A stretch of DNA of 64,000 nt, from the NCBI RefSeq assembly GCF_019599505.1, contig NZ_RKLT01000004.1:310001-374000 (forward strand), read 5' to 3'. The position numbers and the translations under genes were made by a program. This DNA comes from Haloarcula nitratireducens. Its GTDB lineage: Archaea; Halobacteriota; Halobacteria; Halobacteriales; Haloarculaceae. The stretch's first letter is position 1; each line of letters opens with the position of its first letter. Shown piece after piece: positions 33,807 through 41,005 of this stretch. The notes beneath the pieces were generated by a model. The model was not told where the DNA came from. It did no database searches and was given only the letters and a program-made list of their open reading frames with translations.

Positions 33807-34315
33807 AGCTGGGCTTCGACGGCGTCGTAGTCGGGGAAGTCGGGCCACTCCTCGGCGACCCACGCGTACTCGACGGTGCGTTCCTCGTCGAGGACGAAGA
33901 CGGCGGGTCGCGGCTCCGCAACGCCTCCCATCCCGTCCAGGTCCATGGCGATGCCGTACTGCTCGGCGACGCCGTTCGCGGGGTCCGAGTAGAGCCGGTA
34001 GTCGCCCTCGATGTCGCGCGCTTCGAGGAGGTCCTCGTGGGCGTACGGCGTCGAGATGGAGAGGCCGACGACCGTCGCGTCCTCGTGCCAGTCGCGGTCG
34101 CGGATCTCGTTCCAGACGTACGTCGCCGGGAACGCGCCGTCCATCGCGTGAAAGACGAGGACGACGGGACCGTCGCCGTCGGCACAGACCTCGGAGAGCG
34201 CGACGTCCTCCCAGAACTCCTCGTTGACCAGCGGTCGCGTGAAGTCGGGGGCCGTCTCGCCTTCTTCGGGGTGGTCGGCCGACTCCAACTCGACGACGTC
34301 GAAGTCGAGGTCCAT
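33803..34315 (-). CDS. Peroxiredoxin-fold (AhpC/TSA-like) protein without catalytic Cys
   Basis: A 170-residue thioredoxin-fold protein of the AhpC/TSA redoxin family: GETAPDFTRPLVNEEFWEDV, then GPVVLVFHAMDGAFPATYVW and LSISTPYAHEDLLEARDI. In active peroxiredoxins the VLxFxPxDFTxxCP motif holds the peroxidatic Cys; here it reads VLVFHAMDGAFPAT and no Cys is present. The only Cys is in SEVCADG. It probably binds or chaperones rather than reduces peroxide. Its start codon directly abuts the stop of the CPFC thioredoxin-fold gene, so the two are coupled. Confidence 0.85.
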   Translation of the reverse strand: MDLDFDVVELESADHPEEGETAPDFTRPLVNEEFWEDVALSEVCADGDGPVVLVFHAMDGAFPATYVWNEIRDRDWHEDATVVGLSISTPYAHEDLLEARDIEGDYRLYSDPANGVAEQYGIAMDLDGMGGVAEPRPAVFVLDEERTVEYAWVAEEWPDFPDYDAVEAQL

Positions 34316-34597
34316 TCAGGCCACCTCCCGCTCTTCGCCCTCGGCTCCCTCACCGTACGTCCGGTCGAGATACTCGACGATGTTGGCGCTCTCGCTCATC
34401 GTGACGCCCGTGTTCTCGTCGACGATGGCGGGGACGGTCCGCTTCCCGGAGAGCCGCTTGACCACGTCTCGCTCCGAGTGCATCGGCTCGATGAACCGCG
34501 AGCGGTACGCCAGTTCGTGTTCTCGCAGTTTCCGGACGACGCGCTCACAGAACGGACACGCCTGCAACCGGTAGAGTGTGATGGCGGGATCGCTCAT
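34316..34597 (-). CDS. Glutaredoxin-like / GST N-terminal domain protein
   Basis: A 93-residue thioredoxin-fold protein with an intact CPFC redox site (LYRLQACPFCERVVRKLREH) at about residues 14-17, the cis-Pro loop in KRTVPAIVDENTGVTM, and ESANIVEYLDRTYG at the end. This is the glutaredoxin/glutathione-transferase N-terminal type. Haloarchaea use gamma-glutamylcysteine rather than glutathione, so that thiol is a likely partner (inference). First gene of a three-gene operon with the Cys-less redoxin and the Sua5-type enzyme. Confidence 0.88.
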   Translation of the reverse strand: MSDPAITLYRLQACPFCERVVRKLREHELAYRSRFIEPMHSERDVVKRLSGKRTVPAIVDENTGVTMSESANIVEYLDRTYGEGAEGEEREVA

Positions 34598-34652
34598 ACG
34601 GCCGCTGGTACGCGGGAGAGCCGGGTAAGGGCTTCGGCGGGGTCATAACAAG

Positions 34653-34660
34653 CCTTAATC
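34653..34660 (+). promoter_or_regulatory. TATA box of the CNNM/CorC-type gene
   Basis: CCTTAATC lies 28-35 nt before the ATG at 34688, consistent with a leaderless transcript. Confidence 0.55.
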
Positions 34661-34687
34661 CCCGGGAATGACAACTTCGACTGTCCG

Positions 34688-36082
34688 ATGGCCCTAGACC
34701 CACCTGTGTCGTCCGCGCTGTCCGCCGCGATGCTCCAGACCTACGAGGTCGTAGGCGTCGCAATTCCGCAGAGTGCCGTGTTGGTCGGTGGCATCGTCTC
34801 GATAGTTCTCCTCATCGTGCTGTCGGCCTTCTTCTCCTCCTCGGAGATCGCGATGTTCTCCCTACCAGCCCACCGGACGGACGCGCTGGTCGAGGACGGC
34901 GTTCCCGGGTCGAAGACGCTCAAACAGCTCAAGTCCGACCCGCACCGCCTGCTGGTCACCATCCTCGTCGGGAACAACATGGTCAACATCGCGATGTCCT
35001 CGATCGCGACCGGACTGCTCGCGATGTACCTCACGCAGGGCCAGGCCGTCGCGGTCGCGACGTTCGGCATCACCGCCATCGTCCTCCTGTTCGGCGAGAG
35101 CGCCCCCAAGAGCTACGCGGTCGAGAACACGGAGTCGTGGGCGCTTCGCATCGCTCGGCCGCTGAAGTTCGCCGAGAAGGCGCTGCTCCCGCTCATCTTA
35201 CTGTTCGACTACCTGACTCGCGTCGTCAACAAGATAACCGGCGGTCGCTCGGCCATCGAGACCTCGTACGTCACCCGCGAGGAGATCCAGGACATCATCG
35301 AGACGGGCGAACGCGAGGGCGTCTTAGACGAGGAAGAGCGGGAGATGCTCCAGCGCACGCTGCGGTTCAACGACACCATCGCCAAGGAGGTCATGACGCC
35401 GCGGCTGGACATGACCGCCGTGGCCAAGAGCGATTCCGTGCGCGAGGCGCTCGAAACCTGCATCCAGAGCGGGCACGCGCGACTGCCGGTCTACGAGGGG
35501 AGCCTGGACAATGTCATCGGCGTCGTCCACATCCGCGACCTGGTTCGGGACCTCAACTACGGCGAGGCCATCCCCGAGGACATCGTCCTGGAGGACCTCA
35601 TCGAACCGACGCTGCACGTCCCCGAGTCGAAGAACGTCGACGACCTGCTGACCGAGATGCGCAAAGAGCGCATGCACATGGTCATCGTCATCGACGAGTT
35701 CGGGACCACGGAGGGGCTGGTGACGATGGAGGACCTCACCGAGGAGATCGTCGGCGAGATCCTCGAAGGCGAGGAGGACGAGCCCATCGAGTACGTCGAC
35801 GACGACACGGTGACGGTCAAAGGCGAGGTCAACATCGAGGAGGTCAACGAGGCGCTGGAGTTAGAACTCCCCGAGGGCGAGGAGTTCGAGACCATCGCGG
35901 GCTTCATCTTCAACCGCGCGGGTCGCCTCGTCGAGGAGGGCGAGACCATCACCTACGACGGCGTCGAGATACGCGTCGAACAGGTCGAGAACACGCGCAT
36001 CATGAAGGCCCGCGTCGTCAGGTTGGACCCGGACGACGAGGAGGCCGCCGAGACCGACGCCGAGGAAGCCCAACCGGAGTAG
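34688..36082 (+). CDS. CNNM/hemolysin-C family membrane protein with CBS pair
   Basis: A 464-residue protein. Residues 30-170 are a DUF21 membrane domain of three or four helices (LLIVLSAFFSSSEIAMFSLP, then VGNNMVNIAMSSIATGLLAM and VLLFGESAPKSYAVE). Residues about 230-350 hold a pair of CBS domains (EVMTPRLDMTAVAKSD, VIGVVHIRDLVRDL, HMVIVIDEFGTTEGLVTMED). The C terminus is a CorC_HlyC domain (EFETIAGFIFNRAGRLVEEG). Such proteins export Mg2+ or related divalent ions under nucleotide control through the CBS pair. The convergent PiT-type gene starts its stop 1 bp away. Confidence 0.93.
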   Translation: MALDPPVSSALSAAMLQTYEVVGVAIPQSAVLVGGIVSIVLLIVLSAFFSSSEIAMFSLPAHRTDALVEDGVPGSKTLKQLKSDPHRLLVTILVGNNMVNIAMSSIATGLLAMYLTQGQAVAVATFGITAIVLLFGESAPKSYAVENTESWALRIARPLKFAEKALLPLILLFDYLTRVVNKITGGRSAIETSYVTREEIQDIIETGEREGVLDEEEREMLQRTLRFNDTIAKEVMTPRLDMTAVAKSDSVREALETCIQSGHARLPVYEGSLDNVIGVVHIRDLVRDLNYGEAIPEDIVLEDLIEPTLHVPESKNVDDLLTEMRKERMHMVIVIDEFGTTEGLVTMEDLTEEIVGEILEGEEDEPIEYVDDDTVTVKGEVNIEEVNEALELELPEGEEFETIAGFIFNRAGRLVEEGETITYDGVEIRVEQVENTRIMKARVVRLDPDDEEAAETDAEEAQPE

Positions 36083-36083
36083 C

Positions 36084-37283
36084 TCACAGGAGCGCGTCGA
36101 CGGCGAGGAACGCGCCGTAACTCACGGCGAAGGCGAGCAACAGCGAGCCGAGCCACGCCAGCACCGTCTTGCCCATCTTCTCGCGGCTCACTTCGCCGCC
36201 GCCGGCGGCCGCGCCCGACCCGACGATCGCCGAGACGATGATCTCGTTGAACGAGACGGGGATGCCGAAGAAGACGGCGGCCTGGGCGATGATGAAACTC
36301 GGGATGAGCGCGGCGATCGAGCGCCGGGGGCCGAGCGAGGAGTAGTCCTGTGCCAGCGCCTTGATCATCCGCGGCGCGCCGGTCCACGACCCGACGAGCA
36401 GGCCGACGCCGCCGAATAAGAGGACGCCGGTGATGGGGATGCCCGAGGTGAGGTCGGTGTCCAGTAGCGGGACGAGCGGCCCCAGCGCGAGTCCGACCTG
36501 GCTCCCGCCGGCCGAGAACGCGACCAGTCCACCGAGCACCAGTAAGAAGTGCCGCTGGCCGGCCGCGGGGTCGTTGTGCATATCGCGATAGAGGAGACCG
36601 ACACCGAGAAGGACGGCCAGCAACGTGACGGCGGCCATCGTCGGCAGTTCGGGCGTTCCGGCCGAGCGAGCCACCGCGCGGGCGACGGACGCCTGTTCGT
36701 TGCCCGGCGCGAGAAAGACGAACTCGATGTTGGCGAGGATGGCCCCGACGAGGCCGCCCAGCAGCGGGACGATGCGCTCTTCGGCGGTGTTCTCGTGGCG
36801 CAACAGCCACGCCGTCCCGAAGGCCATCCCGCCGCCGAAGAAGGGCGTCGCCGTCCACAGCGCGAGGATTTCGACGTACTTGTCGGTCGCGGGCGCGCCG
36901 CCGATCGCCAACCCGACGCCGACGACGGCGCCGGTGACGGTGAAGGCGGTCGCGATCGGGTAGCCGGTGAAGATGCCGACCGCGACGAGCGCCGCCGCCG
37001 TCAGCAACGCGACGATGGCCGCGACCGCGGTCAGCCCCTGCCCGTCGGGAAAGACGATGAGCCCGCTCCCGACGGTCTCCGTGACGTTCGCGCCCTGTAA
37101 CACCGCGCCGGCCAGTCCGAGGATGCCGACGAAAAAGCCCGCCCGCATCACCGAGATCGCGTTCGCCCCGACCGCGGGAGCGAACGGCGTCGACCCGGAG
37201 GAGCCGGCACCGATGGTCCACGCCATGAACAGGCTGGCCGCCGACGCGATCACCAGCGTCACCAACACGCTCGTCGCTACCAT
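36084..37283 (-). CDS. PiT-family (PHO4) inorganic anion transporter
   Basis: A 399-residue membrane protein with the two PiT halves, starting GAGSSGSTPFAPAVGANAIS and FSAGGSQVGLALGPL. It is much closer to the 477-1667 copy than to the tandem copies, sharing FTGYPIATAFTVTGAVVGVG, LGPRRSIAALIPSFIIAQ and FGIPVSFNEIIVS. As there, the Asp of GANDVAN is absent in both halves. Transport of phosphate or a related anion is inferred from the family. The chosen ATG at 37283 gives MVATSVLVTLVIASAASLF; upstream codons add only a hydrophilic tail. Confidence 0.87.
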   Translation of the reverse strand: MVATSVLVTLVIASAASLFMAWTIGAGSSGSTPFAPAVGANAISVMRAGFFVGILGLAGAVLQGANVTETVGSGLIVFPDGQGLTAVAAIVALLTAAALVAVGIFTGYPIATAFTVTGAVVGVGLAIGGAPATDKYVEILALWTATPFFGGGMAFGTAWLLRHENTAEERIVPLLGGLVGAILANIEFVFLAPGNEQASVARAVARSAGTPELPTMAAVTLLAVLLGVGLLYRDMHNDPAAGQRHFLLVLGGLVAFSAGGSQVGLALGPLVPLLDTDLTSGIPITGVLLFGGVGLLVGSWTGAPRMIKALAQDYSSLGPRRSIAALIPSFIIAQAAVFFGIPVSFNEIIVSAIVGSGAAAGGGEVSREKMGKTVLAWLGSLLLAFAVSYGAFLAVDALL

Positions 37284-37564
37284 CGTACCATCTACCCCGG
37301 CGTTTGCCCTACCGCGCAATGAGCCTACCGCTCGCAGTAGCCGCTATCTCCACCCGAAACGAAGGGGTATGCGGACATATGGCACGGAAGCCGCTACAGT
37401 TCGTTTCTTAGCGCTCGCCGGCGGAGTACCGAGTCGCGTGTTCGCTGTTCGAAACGAGGGACGGGAGTCGACCTTCGCGGGCGACACCGCCCGCACGGCG
37501 GCGAGCTTAGTTCGTTTTGGCGTCGGCGATGCTGGAAGACGCTATCGGCGGCATAAACGCCGCC
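37284..37564. other. Intergenic region before DUF5828
   Basis: A 281-bp gap between two minus-strand genes. It holds the promoter of the PiT-type gene and, at 37547-37564, a perfect GGCGGC/GCCGCC hairpin with a 6-nt loop that directly follows the DUF5828 stop and may mark its end. I see no gene in it. Confidence 0.45.
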
Positions 37565-38275
37565 TCAGTTCGTCTTCGCATCGGTCTCCTCCCCCGGTTC
37601 CGTCGCCTCGACGCCCTCCGCCGCTTCGACGTGGCCGGTCGCTTTCTCGGTGTCGACGTGCCAGCGGTCGACGGACTGATCGAAATCGGCCAGTCGGTTC
37701 GAGACGCGCATCTTCAGGTCGTCGTCGTTGACGTTGACCTCGAAGACGTACTCGGGGCGGTCCTCGCCGTTGATGCGCCGGAGGTTCGCGCTGACGAGTT
37801 CGTTGTCGAAGTAGTACGGGGCGATCTGTGTCATGACGTTGCGGTAGACGGCGTCCTCGACCTTTCGGAGGGCCTTCCGACCGGCGGAGTCGGCCGCGCG
37901 GGCGACGTAGTCGACCGACTCGCCCCACTTGTCGATGGCCGCGTCGGGTTCGTCTAAGCTCTCGTAGGACTCCGAGAGCTTCTCGCCGGCCGTCTGGAGG
38001 TCCTCGTCGGGGTTCTTCCCCGCTTGCTCTCCTTTCCCCTCGTCGACGCTCGCCTGTTCCGCGGTCTTCTCGTTGACGTCCTCGTCCAGTCGCTCGTGGC
38101 TCTTGGGCCGCCACTCGTCGAACTCCGCCAGCGCGTCTTCGTCCACGTCGCCCGCCGTCTCCTCCGCTACGAGGAGGTCTTTCAGCGCCTGCGTGATGCG
38201 CTCGCCGTGTTCGACGACGTCGACCCATCCGCCCTGTGTCTTGAATCCGGAAACGCTCTCTTCGATATCTGCCAT
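37565..38275 (-). CDS. DUF5828 family protein
   Basis: A 236-residue, very acidic soluble protein. The N-terminal part is helical (SVSGFKTQGGWVDVVEHGER, ITQALKDLLVAEETAGDVDE). A charged stretch of low complexity covers residues 70-115, and the C-terminal part has the folded core FEVNVNDDDLKMRVSNRLAD with DQSVDRWHVDTEKATGHV. It matches the haloarchaeal DUF5828 family from memory. No known function. Divergent from the DJ-1/PfpI gene with about 140 bp between them. Confidence 0.8.
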   Translation of the reverse strand: MADIEESVSGFKTQGGWVDVVEHGERITQALKDLLVAEETAGDVDEDALAEFDEWRPKSHERLDEDVNEKTAEQASVDEGKGEQAGKNPDEDLQTAGEKLSESYESLDEPDAAIDKWGESVDYVARAADSAGRKALRKVEDAVYRNVMTQIAPYYFDNELVSANLRRINGEDRPEYVFEVNVNDDDLKMRVSNRLADFDQSVDRWHVDTEKATGHVEAAEGVEATEPGEETDAKTN

Positions 38276-38412
38276 TGTAAAACGATTCGTGGGGACGGCC
38301 TGTTACCGTACTGTCCCACAGTTGTCGCTCGGAGCGAATAACGTTTCCCCCTCGCGCCCGCCGCTGCACACTCGCCCGCCACTTATCCCGCTCGCGCACG
38401 TACTCGGAGGCG

Positions 38413-39105
38413 ATGACATCCGCACTGTTCGTCGTCAGCGAGCACGGCTACTGGGGCGAGGAATGTATCGAACCGCTGACCACGCTTAGCGACGCGGGCG
38501 TCGACGTCACCGTGGCGACGCCTACGGGCGATCCGCCGGAGGTCGACGAGCGGTCGGTCGACCCCGACGAGGTCGGCGAGGAGACGGCCGAACACGTCAA
38601 GGAGGTCCACGAGAGCGACGAGCGACTCAACGATCCGACGCCGGTCGCTCGGACCGAGGCGGCCGACTACGACGTCGTCGTCTTCCCCGGCGGTCACGGC
38701 ACCGAGTGGGACATCAACCAGGACAGCGACGCCCGGCGGCTCCTCCGGGACGCCGTCGAGGGCGAGGACGGAAAAGCGCTCGTCGTCTGTCACGCCGCGG
38801 GCCTGCTCGGCTTCACGCGCGACAGCGACGGCGGCTTCCTCGCGGCGGACCGGTCGGTCACCGGGTTCCCGAACGAGTGGGAGGAGGGGATCGTCGACGA
38901 CGACGGCCGGATGCCGGACGGCCGGAAACTCCCCTACTGGGTCGAAGACGAGGCGAAGGCGGCCGGCGCGAACTGGGACGCCGAACTCGACGCCGACGCG
39001 AGCGTCACCGTCGACGGCGACCTCGTGACCGCCCGCGGTCCCGAGTCGTCGGCGGCGGCCGCCCAGACGCTGCTGGAGGAACTGGGCATCGAGCAGACGG
39101 CCTGA
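38413..39105 (+). CDS. DJ-1/PfpI (Hsp31-type) glutamine amidotransferase-fold protein
   Basis: A 230-residue protein of the type 1 glutamine amidotransferase-like DJ-1/PfpI family. It shows LFVVSEHGYWGEECIEPLTT at the start, YDVVVFPGGHGTEWDINQD in the middle and the nucleophile elbow KALVVCHAAGLLGF with its Cys and following His. Hsp31-like members act as glyoxalases, deglycases or chaperones. GFPNEWEEGIVDDDGRMPDG is the conserved lid-like region. A GGAGG occurs 2 nt before the ATG, too close to be a typical ribosome site. Confidence 0.92.
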   Translation: MTSALFVVSEHGYWGEECIEPLTTLSDAGVDVTVATPTGDPPEVDERSVDPDEVGEETAEHVKEVHESDERLNDPTPVARTEAADYDVVVFPGGHGTEWDINQDSDARRLLRDAVEGEDGKALVVCHAAGLLGFTRDSDGGFLAADRSVTGFPNEWEEGIVDDDGRMPDGRKLPYWVEDEAKAAGANWDAELDADASVTVDGDLVTARGPESSAAAAQTLLEELGIEQTA

Positions 39106-39381
39106 ATCGGGGTCACACCGGCCGACATCGGTGACGTCCCCGAACTGTTAGATTTCTCGCCGCTTCCCGTCCGCCCGGCCTCGCTACCCGTGTCCTCGGC
39201 GGAAGCACCGTCGACGCGAAGGGAGTCGAACCGAACGCGACGAGACGGGGGTACTGTGACCCCAGTCGCAGCGGCTAAATTTCCGGCCGAAGATATGAAA
39301 CGAAACCTCGCCTTAGCGTCGGGTCTCGCGGTCGATCTGACCATAGCTTTAAGTCGTTTTCCTCGGTACTCTCACGGAGAC
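39106..39381 (+). promoter_or_regulatory. Upstream region of the TAXI transporter genes
   Basis: A 276-bp gap. The TATA-like CTTTAAGT at 39347-39354 lies 28-35 nt before the start of the solute-binding protein at 39382. A translated frame extends upstream to 39190 but the Tat lipoprotein signal fixes the start at 39382. No other feature is seen. Confidence 0.5.
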
Positions 39382-40455
39382 ATGTCGAACGAAGAGAGCA
39401 GACGACGACAGAGCAGACGACAGTTCATCCGCGCGGCCGGCGTCACGGGCGTCGCCGCCCTCGCCGGCTGTGGTGGCGACGGCGGAGACGGTGGCGACGG
39501 CGGCGACGGTGGCGACGGCGGGGCCGCCACCGAGACGACCGGTGACGGCGGCGACGGCGGTACCGGAACCGAGGGCGGCGACGGCGGTGGCGGCTCGACC
39601 GACACTCGCCTCTCGTGGCACGCGGGCGGGACCGGTGGGACGTACTTCCCGCTCTCGAACGAGTTCAAGACGATCGTCGAGGACAACACGGACTTCAGCC
39701 TGAACGTCCAGTCGACCGGGGCCAGCGTCGAGAACGTGGGCAACCTCGCGAGCGGGGACGCCGACTTCGCGCTCATCCAGAACGACGTGGCGTCCTTCGC
39801 GAAGAACGGCACCGGCATTGACGCGTTCAAGGGCAACGCCGTCGAGAACCTGATGGGGGTCGCGACGCTGTACCCCGAGACCATCACCATCGTCACGCTG
39901 GGCAGCACCGACATCACCCAGATCTCGGACCTCTCGGGCGCGACCATCAACACGGGCGACCTCGGCTCGGGGACGCAGGTCAACGCCCTCCAGATTCTGG
40001 AGGCCGTCGGCATCTCCGACTACAACGAGCAGAACGCCTCGTTCTCGCAGGCGGCCGACCAGTTGCGAAACGGCGACATCGACGCGGCGTTCGTCGTCGG
40101 CGGGTGGCCGGTCGGTGCGATCGAGGACTTAGCGAACACGAACGACCTCGTCCTCGTCCCCATCGAGGGCCAGAACCGCCAGGCGGTCAAGGACGCGGCG
40201 TCGTGGTTCTCCGACGACACGATCCCCGGCGGGACCTACACCGGCGTCGAGAACGACGTGCAGACGGTGGCGGTCCAAGCGATGATCGCCACGAACTCCG
40301 AACAGTCGGAATCGACCGTCGAGACGGTCACGGCGGCCATCTTCGACAACACGGACCAGCTCACCATCAAGACGGACTTCATCACCAAGGACTCCGCGCA
40401 GGACGGGATGTCCATCGAACTCCATCCGGGCGCGGCGGCGTACTTCGACGCCTGA
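39382..40455 (+). CDS. TAXI-type TRAP transporter solute-binding lipoprotein
   Basis: A 357-residue Tat-exported lipoprotein. The twin Arg is at 12-13 (RRQSRRQFIRAAG) and the lipobox LAGC puts the lipid-modified Cys at 30, so it is anchored outside. A Gly/Asp repeat linker runs to about residue 75. The mature part is a TAXI family periplasmic-type binding protein: GTGGTYFPLSNEFKTIVEDN, VQSTGASVENVGNLASGDAD, ALIQNDVASFAKNG and AAFVVGGWPVGAIEDLANTN. TAXI proteins bind glutamate-like dicarboxylates or other organic acids; the substrate here is unknown. It forms an importer with the next two genes. Confidence 0.93.
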   Translation: MSNEESRRRQSRRQFIRAAGVTGVAALAGCGGDGGDGGDGGDGGDGGAATETTGDGGDGGTGTEGGDGGGGSTDTRLSWHAGGTGGTYFPLSNEFKTIVEDNTDFSLNVQSTGASVENVGNLASGDADFALIQNDVASFAKNGTGIDAFKGNAVENLMGVATLYPETITIVTLGSTDITQISDLSGATINTGDLGSGTQVNALQILEAVGISDYNEQNASFSQAADQLRNGDIDAAFVVGGWPVGAIEDLANTNDLVLVPIEGQNRQAVKDAASWFSDDTIPGGTYTGVENDVQTVAVQAMIATNSEQSESTVETVTAAIFDNTDQLTIKTDFITKDSAQDGMSIELHPGAAAYFDA

Positions 40456-40516
40456 ACGAAACCGTGGTGACCGCATCGCCCACCGACCGCCGTTTCCCGA
40501 ACACGACGCTCACGCT

Positions 40517-41005
40517 ATGAGTCGGAAATTCGCCGTCGCCGCCGCGCTCCTCGCGGTGTTGGCACTCGGCACCGCGTCGGCAGTGCCGGCACAGCGGGTG
40601 CTGGTCGTCGAAGACGCACAGACCGGCGAAACGTATCTGACGGCGCCGGTCGAGAACGGGACGACCGTCGCGCTCGAATACACCCACAGCGTCGAGAAGA
40701 CGCGCGTCTACGACGGTTACACCGTCGACGGCGACCGGCTCGTGATGACGCGCATGGAGTTCGAATCCTACGGCTGGGGACTGCCGAGCGGCGCGAACGT
40801 CACTCGCGAGAACGGCACCTTCGTCTACGACCCGCCCGGCGCGCTCACCCGACTCACCGTCGCGCCCGGCAGCGTCGCCGACCACCGGCTGCACGTCGGG
40901 AACCGGACCTACGATCTAGTCGCACTGACTGACGAGCGCTCGGTCGACGTCCACGTCACGCAGCGCTCCGGACTCGCGGCCGCGATACACCTACTCGACC
41001 CATGA
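40517..41005 (+). CDS. DUF1850 protein associated with TAXI-TRAP transport
   Basis: A 162-residue protein with an N-terminal signal-like or anchor helix (FAVAAALLAVLALGTASAVP) and the DUF1850 core: LEYTHSVEKTRVYDGYTV, MTRMEFESYGWGLPS and YDPPGALTRLTV. DUF1850 is repeatedly found beside TAXI-type TRAP systems. Its exact role is not known; an external accessory of the binding protein is plausible. The stop overlaps the permease start in ATGA, which shows tight coupling. Confidence 0.88.
   Translation: MSRKFAVAAALLAVLALGTASAVPAQRVLVVEDAQTGETYLTAPVENGTTVALEYTHSVEKTRVYDGYTVDGDRLVMTRMEFESYGWGLPSGANVTRENGTFVYDPPGALTRLTVAPGSVADHRLHVGNRTYDLVALTDERSVDVHVTQRSGLAAAIHLLDP

Noticed and set aside
37547..37564. 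Intrinsic terminator GGCGGC/GCCGCC
   Set aside because: It is placed well after the DUF5828 stop but has no T-run on the proper strand, and archaeal termination depends on T-rich tracts. Kept only as a remark within the intergenic entry.
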